Assembly: GCA_025331445.1 (NCBI GenBank)
Contig: JAIWNE010000152.1
Span: 1-64,000 of the forward strand
DNA from: Blakeslea trispora
Lineage: Eukaryota; Mucoromycota; Mucoromycetes; Mucorales; Choanephoraceae
Direction of reading: 5' to 3'
Length of the DNA stretch: 64,000 nucleotides
Positions 1 to 10,578 of this stretch are shown one piece after another. A program made the position numbers and the translations under genes. The notes beneath the pieces are model-generated. The model searched no databases and was not told where the DNA came from. It worked only from the letters and a program-made list of their open reading frames with translations. Position 1 is the stretch's first letter. Each line of letters begins with the position of its first letter.

Positions 1-2543
1 CTCATGACGTGGTCGTCAAGGGACAAAAGCGAGAGAGTCAATGTAGCTCAAACTTACCTTCTGAGCATCTCAAGTTGTCCATGGCTAATCCTGTCATCAG
101 CTCCAAGATCAGCGCACTTCCAGATCGCACCCACGGTGCATCAAAAAGCTTGGCAAATGGAACAAAGTGGAAGGAACATGCCTTATTCCAACCACCACAG
201 ATTACCGTTGGAGGAAAAGATTTCTGGGTAGGAGATGTTGTTCAGGTAGAGACATCCAACCTGCTCTTTCTGATCAAATCCTTCTTCCGCATTAATGGTG
301 TTGATTCAGCTGACGGCTATTATGTTTTGGTGATGCACAACTCTTTTGGTTTCTTGCCAGAAGTCTCTACAATTGCTCAAAGCCAGCTCGTGTCAGTTGT
401 TAACAAGAGCATGATGACTAAAAACAACTGTTGTGCGCTTCTTCCCGGTGCCGATACCATGCCTCGATCTTTGTCAAGTGAACAGAAACACCTCCTGTTC
501 GGACAAAATCCATTGAAAGTGGCAAACACCGAAGGGCCTGGCCAATTCTACAAGATGGTAATTGCCCCTATCATTCTCTTTACGGATGATACATCTGGTG
601 GTTCGTCGAAGCAGCACTTACCGTACGAGAGCTGGTCAATGACATATGCTGCTCTGTCATTGGAGAAACGTGGGTGTCGCGAGAATACTATGTTTATTGG
701 CTGTGCACCAAAGAGTGAAGGACTCAATGCAATGCATTTTGTCCCCTCTCTTGCTGCTGATTTGTTGAAATTGGAAAAGGGTATCCTGTTGTATTCTAGT
801 CACTATGATGAAATGGTATTAGTAAAGACGCCTCTTCTGTTCATCTCTGCTGACAATCCAGCCCACTCTGACATCTGCGGTATCATGCAGCAAACCACCT
901 TGTACTTTTGCCGCAAATGCTACACTTTGAAGCAAAGCAAGAAGAAAAGACAGACACTTTTGGAAAGCAATGTCACTCCCGATGCGCTCAACAAGCCAGG
1001 TCCAAAAAGGTTCAAGTCACATTATGTTTTGGCAGCAACACAAGAAAACAGAAAGGATGTCCGCATAGAAAGTGAGATGCCCGGCTCCACATTGACAGCT
1101 GCTGATTACAGCTATAAAAATACTGGATCGAAAGATCTCTTGCATCTTGAATCGTTTGATCCCGCTCTCGACACACCAGTGGAGGTATTGCATTGCTTGC
1201 CTCTAGGTGTTGTCAAATACTTGGTGACACATCTGGTGAAGGTTACTCTTGCTGGAAAAGGCAATCAAGACCGTTTAGCTCGCTTAACCAAAAGGTTACA
1301 AGACAACAGAAGCAACACCTCTTACAGCAGAAATTTCCGAGGTAACCTTCGACATGTTGGCTCTTTTGTGGGACGCGATTTCAAGCAGTTAATCCAGGTC
1401 TTGCCATTGATTATTAAAGAAGAATTTACTGACAATGAAGCTGATGCTAACGTTCTACTCTTGAACGAACCACTCAAAGGCTTGGCAAAGCTTTGCTCTC
1501 TGGTGTTTATTCGTGAGACAGCAACAAACCTTGAAGAATATGCAATGGTAGTTATAAAAGCAGTTGAAGAGCTTACTCAAGCTCTTTATAATTTCGATGT
1601 CATCACTAACAACGAGACACCATTTTCAACTCGGCCTAAGGTCCATTATCTTCATCATCTTCATGAAGATATCCTTCGCTTTGGATGTGCATTGCAATAC
1701 GAGACAGAAAAAGGTGAAATGTACAACAAGTTTATCAGAGAGCAGTTGTTTCACACCAACAGACACTCTCCCTCAAAAGATGTTGCTGTTCGTTTTGGCA
1801 AGCAAGAAGTGTTACGACACATTATTGACGGTGGCTCTTGGGTGAACAAAGAAGGCAACAGAGTGAAGTATGGTCAAGACATCGAGAGTGTGATTAAGTC
1901 GAATAGAGACGAATTCATGCAGACCATTTTTGGTGTTCGTGGTTTATCTGACCCAGGCTACGATCCAGTTAAGGGCAAACTAGAGCCAAGATTTTCGGGT
2001 GTCTTTGAAGATGAGTACGAAAACCGTTTTGTTGGTGTTGTTAAAGAAGATGGTGTGAGTGTACGAAAGTACACGGTAGCTGCCAGAAGAAGTGAGAGCT
2101 TGTTAGAATGTCAAGCCACAGACGAAGTGTTTGAACTTGTCGCGTTACAACCATTGGGTATCTTGGATACACACTCTGCCTCTCCTACAATCAATTTATA
2201 TGTCAATCTGTTTAAGTTTGGAACTATCACGCTTTTGAATAGCTGTAACATCTACTCTTACCATTAATAAAAAAATTTCATCTGTAAAAGGACCTCTTCA
2301 AAAAAATGTGTCTGGGTAGAAAAGGACTTAGCAAAAAAAAACGAAAAAAATCAGAGGAATAAGAGGACAACCAATCGTATTGCTCAGAACTTAAGCCTCT
2401 GAGCTTGTAAAAGTACTTCTCAATTTTTGAAGTAGCAAAAAGTAAAAATATTCATAAAATAGTCTTTAAAAACGGTTTTCAGCCAATCATAGAGCTTACT
2501 GCAGTATTTTTACCAAATTTAATCGAATTTTTCACCGCGTGTG
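1..2543 (+). mobile_element. Plavaka-type (CMC) DNA transposon, copy 1, left end outside window
   Basis: Right-hand part of a DNA transposon nearly identical to the complete copy at 34293-38252 in the opposite orientation. It ends at 2543 in the same terminal sequence as that copy (AATTTTTCACCGCGTGTG), the inverted repeat of its other end. The sequence just past 2543 is gag of Gypsy-1, so the transposon is inserted in that retrotransposon. The left terminus, the zinc-finger part of the gene and the target duplication lie outside the window. Assignment to Plavaka rests on the transposase motifs. Confidence 0.85.
3..2267 (+). CDS. Plavaka transposase, 5'-partial
   Basis: C-terminal ~755 residues of a CMC-superfamily transposase, open from the window edge to TAA at 2265-2267; the frame enters at position 3. 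Visible motifs: the first acidic block FTDDTSGGSSK, the second acidic site SADNPAHSDICG followed by paired cysteines (FCRKCY), and the family hallmark PVEVLHCLPLGVVKYL. It differs from the complete copy at 34570-37470 at roughly a dozen residues, for example LG versus LR in that hallmark, and has no stop or frameshift, so this is a young copy. A start codon inside the visible part should not be chosen: the complete copy shows about 210 further N-terminal residues. It would cut and paste its element in the nucleus. Confidence 0.85.
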   Translation, partial: HDVVVKGQKRESQCSSNLPSEHLKLSMANPVISSKISALPDRTHGASKSLANGTKWKEHALFQPPQITVGGKDFWVGDVVQVETSNLLFLIKSFFRINGVDSADGYYVLVMHNSFGFLPEVSTIAQSQLVSVVNKSMMTKNNCCALLPGADTMPRSLSSEQKHLLFGQNPLKVANTEGPGQFYKMVIAPIILFTDDTSGGSSKQHLPYESWSMTYAALSLEKRGCRENTMFIGCAPKSEGLNAMHFVPSLAADLLKLEKGILLYSSHYDEMVLVKTPLLFISADNPAHSDICGIMQQTTLYFCRKCYTLKQSKKKRQTLLESNVTPDALNKPGPKRFKSHYVLAATQENRKDVRIESEMPGSTLTAADYSYKNTGSKDLLHLESFDPALDTPVEVLHCLPLGVVKYLVTHLVKVTLAGKGNQDRLARLTKRLQDNRSNTSYSRNFRGNLRHVGSFVGRDFKQLIQVLPLIIKEEFTDNEADANVLLLNEPLKGLAKLCSLVFIRETATNLEEYAMVVIKAVEELTQALYNFDVITNNETPFSTRPKVHYLHHLHEDILRFGCALQYETEKGEMYNKFIREQLFHTNRHSPSKDVAVRFGKQEVLRHIIDGGSWVNKEGNRVKYGQDIESVIKSNRDEFMQTIFGVRGLSDPGYDPVKGKLEPRFSGVFEDEYENRFVGVVKEDGVSVRKYTVAARRSESLLECQATDEVFELVALQPLGILDTHSASPTINLYVNLFKFGTITLLNSCNIYSYH

Positions 2544-2631
2544 AACAGGTTTGGGTTGCCAGTAGAAGTCGATAACCATAGACTACTCCAAGCTCTCAAA
2601 AATTGCAAACAAAAGAACAACGAGTCAATTA

Positions 2632-4270
2632 CAGTGACCCGCAAAACTGTCTAAAAAGAATTAACTTTCACGTTTATCCCCGTTTTCGGGGTCTTAAACT
2701 CGCTTAAACACCCGCTTATTGCATCTCATCTTGTAGCCCTAGCTGTTTACTACATGTTCACAAAGTATGAAGCTGATTGGTCAATTCTGAGCGGAAAACG
2801 AAAACTTCAAAAAAAATAATCTATTTGGACAGTTTTGCGGATGTCCGAAAGAAATAGAATTGAAGGTGGATGTGCACATAAAAGTTGGGTTTTTTCAGGG
2901 GGTAGGCTTGTTTTTCTTTTTTCTTTACTTTTCTACAAGTTTCAAGTAAGTTCACCTCCTTTCTTTTTGACATCTGGTATACTGACATCGCGACATGTAG
3001 CGACATCTTTAGCCTGATCGACAAAATGCCAAGCCACGTAAGTAATGACAAGCGCAATGACGTCAAAGCAATGCTTTTGAATGGTAAAAGTGTTCGTGAC
3101 GTTGCCTCAACATTGGGTATCAGTAAAAGTACCGTTTCGAACATTCGTCGTGAGTGTAATGTCGACATGCCGCAACATCGAGGTGGCCGACCTGCCAAGA
3201 TGAGCAAGTATCTCGAGCGCAAGGTTCTCCAGGGCATCAACACCGGTGCTTTTTCAAATGCAAAAGACGCGCAAAGGTTCCTTGTAGATCAACAAGTGGT
3301 CGTTTCCAATGATACAGTTCGCAGGCTGCTAAAATGCGCCAATTTAGAAGCTGTTCATAAGCCGGACGTGCTTCCTTTGACTCCCAAATGCAAGGAGGAC
3401 CGTTTGACCTGGGCCAAAAGCCACCAAAACTGGACGGTTAATGACTGGAAACGCGTGGTTTTTTCGGACGAGACTAAGATCAACCGCTTAGGCTCTGACG
3501 GTGCTCAATAGGTGTGGAAAGCATCAGGTGAGGAGTTGAAAGACTTTCAACTGAACCATCTTTACAAGCATGGAGGTGGCTCCATCATGGTCTGAGGCTG
3601 TTTCTGCTGGAAGGGTCCTGGTTATCTCACTAAGATTGAAGGCAAGATGAATTCCGATGTGTACATCGAGATCCTCAATGATGAGTTGGTGAAAACCTTA
3701 GAATATTATGGTTATGACGAAGACACCGTTGTCTTTCAACAAGATAACGACCCCAAGCATACTGCCAAAAAAACTGTTAAACATCTAGAGGATTACGGTA
3801 TTGAAGTCTTGAATTGGCCAGCCTATTCACCCGACTTGAACCCCATCGAGAACTTGTGGGGTATACCCAAACGTCGTTTGGCCGCGTATCCCACCCCTCC
3901 CGGCTCTATACATGAGCTATTTTCTCGTGTAACCGAAATTTGGAACAACATTGAGCCAGGCATGTGCGAAAAGCTAATTGAGAGCATGCCTGATCGTGTT
4001 CAACGTGTTATTGATGCAAAAGGCGGCCAAATTGACTATTAATACCAAAAATGAATAAAAGTCGCAAAACTGTCCAAATAGATTATTTTTTTTGAAGTTT
4101 TCGTTTTCCGCCCAGAATTGACCAATCAGCTTCATACTTTGTGAACATGTAGTAAACAGCTAGGGCTACAAGATGAGATGCAATAAGCGGGTGTTTAAGC
4201 GAGTTTAAGACCCCGAAAACGGGGATAAACGTGAAAGTTAATTCTTTTTAGACAGTTTTGCGGGTCACTG
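2632..4270 (+). mobile_element. Tc1/mariner-family transposon Tc1-1 with ~210-bp inverted repeats
   Basis: Bounded by TA at 2630-2631 and TA at 4271-4272, the canonical target duplication. Ends are CAGTGACCCGCAAAACTGTC at 2632 and its complement finishing at 4270. The inverted repeats are long (2632-2843 and about 4060-4270), nearly perfect, and each carries a second inner version of the transposase-site core (the CAAAACTGT block) in opposite orientation, the IR/DR plan known from Tc1 elements with two binding sites per end. The element interrupts gag of Gypsy-1. Confidence 0.93.
3026..4042 (+). pseudogene. Tc1-1 transposase, two in-frame stops
   Basis: DD34E-type transposase of about 338 codons. 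N-terminal helix-turn-helix (residues ~10-40, GKSVRDVASTLGISKSTV), a second DNA-binding helix region, then the catalytic core: FSDETK (first D), QQDNDPKH (second D) and YSPDLNPIENLW (E). The start at 3026 gives the family N-terminus MPSHVSNDK. Two stops interrupt one continuous frame: TAG at 3509-3511 and TGA near 3594. At both places the homologous codon in Tc1-2 is TGG (Trp), so each is a single G-to-A change. All three catalytic residues are still encoded. The closest relative here is the copy at 13000-14016. Confidence 0.92.
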
Positions 4271-7200
4271 TAGGATACACGCATCTAATTGGGAAAAATA
4301 CTCAATCGTATAACAGAAAAGTACACCGAGATTACAAAGATTACTTGCTTCATTCAATTTCTCCATCAGAGAGATATACGATTATCATTAACTTCTTTAG
4401 TTGAAGCAATGAGCTTAGATACAATCTCTAAGGTTATTGATAAGGCAATTGCTCTCGAAGATCGAGCAAAACTGATTGATCAGCCACAAACAACATCCAC
4501 AGAATCTACACCAATGGATATCGACAATATAAACAAACATAATCACAAACAACGTCATCATCAGTCATATCCTAACAAACAAAAGACTATAACTTATCCA
4601 CAAAAAGCCAATCAAAAGACACAATTGAGAGCATATGATAAGAAAGGTCGTCCTATTTGCGACTATTGCCGAGGTTCACACAGAACTATTGACTGCAAAC
4701 AGTATCACAAAGGTCACAAATCAACAAACTAATCGCAATATCTACATCACAACGACAGTAGAACTTGTAAATTCATTCACATGGATAAAAATGACCCAGA
4801 TATGGACAAAGATAAAGAAGTCCAACACGTTTCATCTTTATCTCTAGACATAGCACATATAGCCAAGCAGACCTCTAGTACTACATTACCTCAAAGTGAT
4901 ATCACCATCGGTAGCATATCCTACACAGCTTTATGAGACACCGGTGCTGCCATCACAGGTGTCAGTAGAGAAGCTGCTGAGCAAATCAAAGCTGAAGTCG
5001 ATACTACAGACACCATTCTATACCGAGATGTAAACAATAACGTCAAATCAACAACGGGAAATGTACAACTACAACTTGCCAACACTACAATCAAGGCACA
5101 TGTAATTGATCATTTGTCATATGCAATCATCATAGGTTGGGACACCATAGTCAAGCTTAAAGGAAAAATAGATGCAGACAAAAATACAATTACAATCAAT
5201 GTCAAACAAAAATCAGTGGTTATCTCCACATCGCAGAGTGCAGCTCGCATTGCTACTGTTAAACATCAAGAGACAAAAAGTGATGTTATTCAAACTGTTA
5301 TTCATACAGAATACAGTGATGTAGTTGCACACAATCCTAACAAACCTTCTATAACGAACTTAGTAGAATTTGCTATTGATACTGGGGACTCTCCTCCTGT
5401 CTTCTCTCGGCCACGTACTTTCCATCCCACACTAGAACAAAGGGTTATAGAAAAACTGGAAGAAATGGTGCAAGATGATAGCATGTACAAGGTGCAATTT
5501 TCCAATTGGGCGTCGACAGTTAGACCAGTAGAGAAACCAGATGGGACAATCAGAGCTTGTGGCAGTTATATCGCCCTCAACAAAATTACAAAACCTATTC
5601 AATATCCATTTGTGAACATATATGAAGCATTACAAAGCCTTGGTAATGCAAGGTTCTTTACCAAACTGGACTTAGCTTGCGGATACTATCAAATACCAAT
5701 TAAACAGGAAGATCAGAAAAGATTACTCTGGTAACCAAAAACGGATTTTATGTATTCAAGGTTATGCCTTTTGGTTTGAAGAATACTCCAATGGTTTTTC
5801 AGAACCTGATGGATATGACCTTAGGCTCTTACAAATTCTCTTTTGCTACAGCATACATGGATGACATTATTACTTATTCTACAAGTGAACAAGAACATTT
5901 GAATCACATCAAACTCATTTTACAACGTCTTAGATATGCAAATTTATCCATCAAATTGAGTAAATGTCAATGGATCTTATAACAAGTGGAATATCTCGGT
6001 TTCATCGTCTCAGCAAAAGGCGTCCAGGGCAACCCGGAAAAAATCAAACCTATTGTACATTATCCCAAGCCATCTTGTTTAAAAGAAGTCGAACAATTCC
6101 TGGGAATGGCAGGAGTCTATCAAAGGTTTATATCGCAATATCAAATCAAAGCAGAACCTTTGAGAAGACTGAAGACAAAAGATGTCGACTTTGACTGGAC
6201 AAAAGAACAAGATGATGCATTCCAAGTATTAAAGTCGGATTTGTGTTTGTTACCAACACTACGACAACCAGATTTTAGTAAACCATTTGAACTTCATTGT
6301 GACGCTGCGAGTGAAGCAGGTATTGCTGTTATATTGTGCCAAAGATTTGAAAATACTCCATATCCGTTACCCTTTGCTTCAAGATCCTTGACAATCCATG
6401 AACAAAAATATTTGATCCAAGAACTGGAAGCCTTCGCTGTCATTTTTGGTATCAAGAAACACAGGCAGTTCTTGGAGCAAGGTTTATTCTATATTTTCAC
6501 AGATCACTCGTCATTACAATGGATCATGTCCACCAAGGAAGACAAGCAAGCGAGAATATGGAGATGGAGTATGTTCCTGCAAGCGTATCAATTTGAAGTC
6601 ATTTATGTGCCGGGTAAAACCAATTGTGTTGCAGACGCTCTGTCGAGACACCCGTTACCACCTTCCATTTTGGCCATGGAACAAATTGACTGGATAGCTG
6701 AACAGACTAAGAATGCAAACATAACCAATATCAAACATAATCTAAGCAATCACTCCAATTTTGTAGTTGAACGAGACATACTATATAAGTTACATAAACC
6801 TACTCAAAACTACAGAAAAAGCAGGCTGCTTTTGGTAATTCCAGAACACATGATATCTACGATTATACCGAAGTATCACGACTCTCCATTTGGGGGACAT
6901 TTTGGAGTTAACAAAACAATATCTAAGATTATCATACATGGTACGTGGTGTCAAAACATGATGCAAAAAGTCAAGGATTACTGCCGGACCTGTGAGCTAT
7001 GCCAAAGAACCAAAGGTAGCAAGCAAATCATGGAAGCCACAGGACATACTGCAGGAAGCGAACCATTCCAAAGAATAGCTATTGATTTCTGGGGACCATT
7101 CTTAGAAGATATGAATGGTGCCAAATACATCTTGGTTTGTATTGATACTTTTACCAAATTTGTGGAATTGTACCCTGTAACAAGTACAAGCCAAGAGGAA

Positions 7201-8038
7201 TTGGCAAAAATGTTTTCAACAAATTAGTCTTGAGACATGGTGTGCCCAAAGAAATTCTATCCGATAATGGTCCATCCTTTGGAAGCTTATTCTATACACA
7301 AATCACAAAGACGCTAGGTGCTGAAAACCTTTTCACTCCAGTATATCATCCACAGTCAAACGGTATAGTGGAGAGATTCATAAGCACACTGAGAAGAATG
7401 ATTCTGGGGTACTCAAATCAAAAAGCTATCACTAGTCAATGGTCAAGTTCTTTGAGGTTGATTCAATTTGTTGATAACACAACAACTCACGCTACCACCA
7501 AACACACTCCTTTCTTTCTGGTACATGGTAGACACCCAAGAACTCCTTTGGTACTCATTGAAAACAATCAGCTATATGATCATTACCAATCGCCCGGTCA
7601 AGAATTTGTGTTAAATTTACAAGAAAGATTAAACATTACATTTGATTTGGTTGACTCTATGAATCAGAGTCAAAGAAAAGAAGCACTCAACCACTTCAAA
7701 GTAGGTAATCAAGTCTTGTTATTTGATCAATCACTGTCCACAAAGTCAAAACCAAGAAAACTTAAATTCGATTGGTTAGGTCCTCTTGTGGTAGAAAAAA
7801 TCAAGTTTAACACTACGGTTGATCTGAAGAACTCAAGCAATGGAAAACAAGTTATCAATGTTCATATAACAAGAATCAAAAAATTTCACACCAGATAATT
7901 ATGATACACAATACTCAAGCTTTTCCGCAAAGTGGTTTTTGAAGCGAGTCTAAATACTTTATTCATGTTTATATCTTTATTACTATTATATTATCATCTA
8001 TAGAATTCCTTTATATATACTTTATCACAGCAGTGGGA

Positions 8039-8200
8039 TGTTGAATATAAAAGCATCGGAATTTCAATAAGAATATGTAACACCTCAGCGTGACTTAAAT
8101 TTTCTTTTTTTATATAAATAGCCACCATTTTTCTCTCAATAAAAAGAAGCTTTGTTCTCATCTAAAATCTTCTCATATACTTATCCATTACGGATTTTGT
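8039..8200 (+). repeat. Probable 3' LTR of Gypsy-1 (right limit uncertain)
   Basis: A purine run (AGCAGTGGGA) directly precedes TGTTGAATATAAAAGC at 8039, placed after the integrase stop exactly as the polypurine tract and LTR are placed in Gypsy-2. A TATA-like TATATAAATAG lies near 8110. Without the 5' LTR the end cannot be fixed; Gypsy-2 LTRs are only 96 bp. Confidence 0.55.
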
Positions 8201-8284
8201 CTTCACGACTTTTCCTTTTTTTACATTGAATTTTATCTTTCTTTTTCTTCTTTGTATTTTTCTTATATTTTTCCTTTTCTTATT

Positions 8285-8560
8285 AAAAACTAAACAAGTC
8301 TGACTTACAAGACTAACATAGTTCTCTGAATAAACAAGTCCATTAGGATTATCATATTCATTTTTTCTTATTTACTAAAAACTAAACAAGTCTACCATAT
8401 AAGACTACCATAGTTCATTGAATAAACAAGTCCAACAGAATTATCATATTCTTTTCTTTTTCATACAAAAGCTAAACATGTCTACTATAAGGACTATCAT
8501 AGTTACATTTCATTCATACACATCACAAAGCTATAAGAGACTTTTCTTCAAAATCTTAAA
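8285..8560. repeat. Tandem repeat, ~91-bp unit, about 2.6 copies
   Basis: The block around AAAACTAAACAAGTCT starts near 8285, 8376 and 8467, and a second block (AAGACTA..CATAGTT) repeats with the same spacing, giving a period of about 91 bp. Copies are diverged, the third most. No coding frame is shared. It adjoins the Gypsy-1 3' end and may belong to a longer LTR. Confidence 0.7.
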
Positions 8561-9206
8561 ACTCCTTCATTCGTACAACAACGTTACAAATAAAATCATT
8601 TTTATCTCCTCTTAAAAAACACTTACACTCGCTCATCTTTGCAGTGTGGAATAATGGAAGAAGCCATGACGTTAATAAAAAAGTACAGTGATCTACAAAA
8701 AATTAAATACTTTCTGAATTCCAATCCAAACATCATGTGGAGGGGTGAGCGGTCCAAGTCAGAGACAATAAGATAAAAAAACGAGATACTCGAACCCAGA
8801 ACCATTCGAGTTGTAAGAAAAGAAGAAAGAGACCAACAAAAATGTATAAAATATAAACAAAAATAGTTCCACAAAGAATGCTTAAAAACCATTATTTCAT
8901 TCTGAAGTAGTAAAAACAGTCTGCTCTTTTTCCCATACTTAAATCGAATCCACAAGGTTATAAGATTGCAGTATATCTTTTTTATAGTCAAGGAGAGTTT
9001 AGAAAATAGAATGCGTAGTCAGTCACAAATGTATAAAAGGCCCCATACAACAATCATTATGACCTTTCATCCTTTTCCCTCATGATATTACATAAATGAG
9101 CATTGAGCAACCAAACGATAATAGCAAAATGGAGAGAACATCGTGCTAAAATAGTTTGAGTGGTTTTATGAGCAAAAATATGAAAGTTTTTTAAGGAAAG
9201 AGGGTT
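8561..9206. other. No gene recognised
   Basis: AT-rich intergenic sequence. A 122-codon minus-strand frame at 8623-8991 has no recognisable domain and a composition typical of chance frames here. No inverted repeat or RNA gene is apparent. Confidence 0.5.
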
Positions 9207-10552
9207 TTAGAAATGGGTAAGTTTAACATTATTCCGACACACTTCCTCCATTCTTTGTGGCATATTTTCACAGAGTTTGTTTCATTGAGCTGGAGCAAAC
9301 TCATTCTACACTTTCTTTATGTATGCCTTATGTTCTTCAGGCGAAGAAAAGCGACCTATTCTTTGACGGTGCTTGTGCACAGCCCTCTTCATTTTAACCC
9401 AAAGATTTTCAAAGGGGTTTAAATCAGGCGATTGAGCAGGCCAAGACAAAAGCTCAATACCATAATTTTTTCCATTCTTTCGCAGCACAGGACCGGTGAA
9501 CTAGTGCTTCATCTTCCATCAACACGACATCTTGACGATTGTCAGTAAAATTAATGAGAACACTCTCATACACCGAGGACACAAAGCCCCTTCCCTTCCT
9601 TCCCTCTTCACCCTGGAAAACCAACTCAGACTTACAGCCATGTTGAATGGCTCCCCAAACCATGGTACCAGTCCTACCACTTTAAAACAAATGCGTCAGG
9701 TGGTCCTGATGGTATTTTTCATTCTCTCTGCGTCAGACTAGAATAGCCCATGAGCTCTTACCATTCTCAAAAAAGCTATTGTATCAAGCGTACAACATGG
9801 CATGACTAATGAAATGACTGTATCTTGTTAGATACAAACTATTAGTTATTTCTAATAATCCTTATAATAACGGGACAGTCACCTATTTAGTGAATGATTG
9901 AATAAGTCTCCAATAACAGCCACCACAATAAAATAATAAGGCTAACTTATTTATTTCCTACATACAAGCAAGCCTTGTATAAGATTAACACTTGAATGTT
10001 GACACAGACCTTACTATATGAATACTTTAACTCTTTCGAAAATAGACAGCAATTCTTTATCTGGTTTTAATTCTTTTTGACAGTTGATAAATCAACAGCT
10101 TTCGTTAGTGAGAATGATTCTTTTCCAGTCTTTTACTATCCAAACTGTAACTTTTCGGCAAATGTTAACCGCAGTAGCCTGTGCGTTGTATGCAAGAAGT
10201 GCTTTTTGGCAGCTACACGGCATCTGTACGCCATTAGATACAATGCTCGACAAACGGTATTCTCATGAACATAATCAGAAACCAAGACAGTCAAGTCGGC
10301 CAAGGTAAGCCTTCTGTCGCGTTTTATTGCCCTAAATCAGGCTTTACGACTACGATTGCTAAACTTCGGGAGTGTTCCTGAATCTGGACTTCAAACAACA
10401 GAACCTCCGAGCTTGGACTTTCTTAACATCGTTTATAACGTTTCTAGTTTGATACCAAATCTTCTGGTAATTTCAGCAAGTCTCATGCCAAAATTTTCAA
10501 TGTTGATAATTATTTGTTTCTCTTCTTCAGTTAAATGTATTCTGAAGCTCAT
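9207..10552 (-). pseudogene. Tc1-like transposase, heavily decayed (Tc1-3)
   Basis: Starts at the ATG complement of 10550-10552 with an HTH region (LTEEEKQIIINIENF, RLAEITRRFG) and ends at the stop complement of 9207-9209 after ENMPQRMEEV, which matches the SMPxR tail of the family. Readable pieces are WIVKDWKRIILTNES (first acidic site, D replaced by N), TMVWGAIQHG, the second site region with MEDEALVHR, and AQSPDLNPFENLW (E site). Several stops and frameshifts separate them, and foreign sequence sits at about 9741-10080. It is a different subfamily from Tc1-1 and Tc1-2. No clear terminal repeats were found. Confidence 0.8.
9741..10080. other. Insertion or long intron inside the Tc1-3 pseudogene
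   Basis: Transposase similarity stops near 10080 (after the TNES piece) and resumes near 9740. The intervening ~340 bp are AT-rich and non-coding. Imperfect inverted segments occur (GTATC..GATAC around 9785 and 9835), which would suit a small MITE, but no clean ends or target duplication could be fixed. Confidence 0.35.
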
Positions 10553-10578
10553 ATTTAAATCAAAAAATGTTCATAGTA

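Larger units (their letters stand above)
2544..7898 (+). pseudogene. Gypsy-1 gag-pol polyprotein, broken
   Basis: Retrotransposon polyprotein: gag packages RNA, protease cuts it, RT/RNase H copy it, integrase inserts it. The 88 bp at 2544-2631 encode gag matching the Gypsy-2 segment before KQKKDESI; gag resumes after Tc1-1 near 4273. Zinc knuckle CDYCRGSHRTIDC lies near 4658-4700. The protease site has TGA in place of the expected Trp codon before DTGA at about 4936. RT shows YMDD at 5854-5865, followed by RNase H, an integrase HHCC finger and the DDE core (IDFWGP, DNGPSFG, ERF). Damage: TGA in protease, frameshift near 5730, TAA at about 5980, frameshift near 7215, plus the two transposon insertions. 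Not functional. Confidence 0.88.
2544..8200 (+). mobile_element. Gypsy-1, Ty3/Gypsy LTR retrotransposon, 5' end missing, split by two DNA transposons
   Basis: The internal region runs gag, protease, RT, RNase H, integrase, then a 3' LTR beginning at 8039. It is closely related to Gypsy-2 (30016-34074): same gag, same CX2CX3HX4C knuckle, same protein order. Gag is cut by Plavaka copy 1 (junction 2543/2544) and again by Tc1-1 (2632-4270). The 5' LTR lies beyond the Plavaka copy and outside the window. The 3' limit is uncertain because there is no second LTR to compare. Confidence 0.85.

Noticed and set aside
8780..8815. Possible tRNA T arm (TGGGTTCGAGT on the minus strand)
   Set aside because: No paired stem, no D arm or acceptor can be drawn around it.
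8623..8991. 122-codon minus-strand frame
   Set aside because: No domain, no similar copy elsewhere in the window and composition typical of chance frames in AT-rich DNA.
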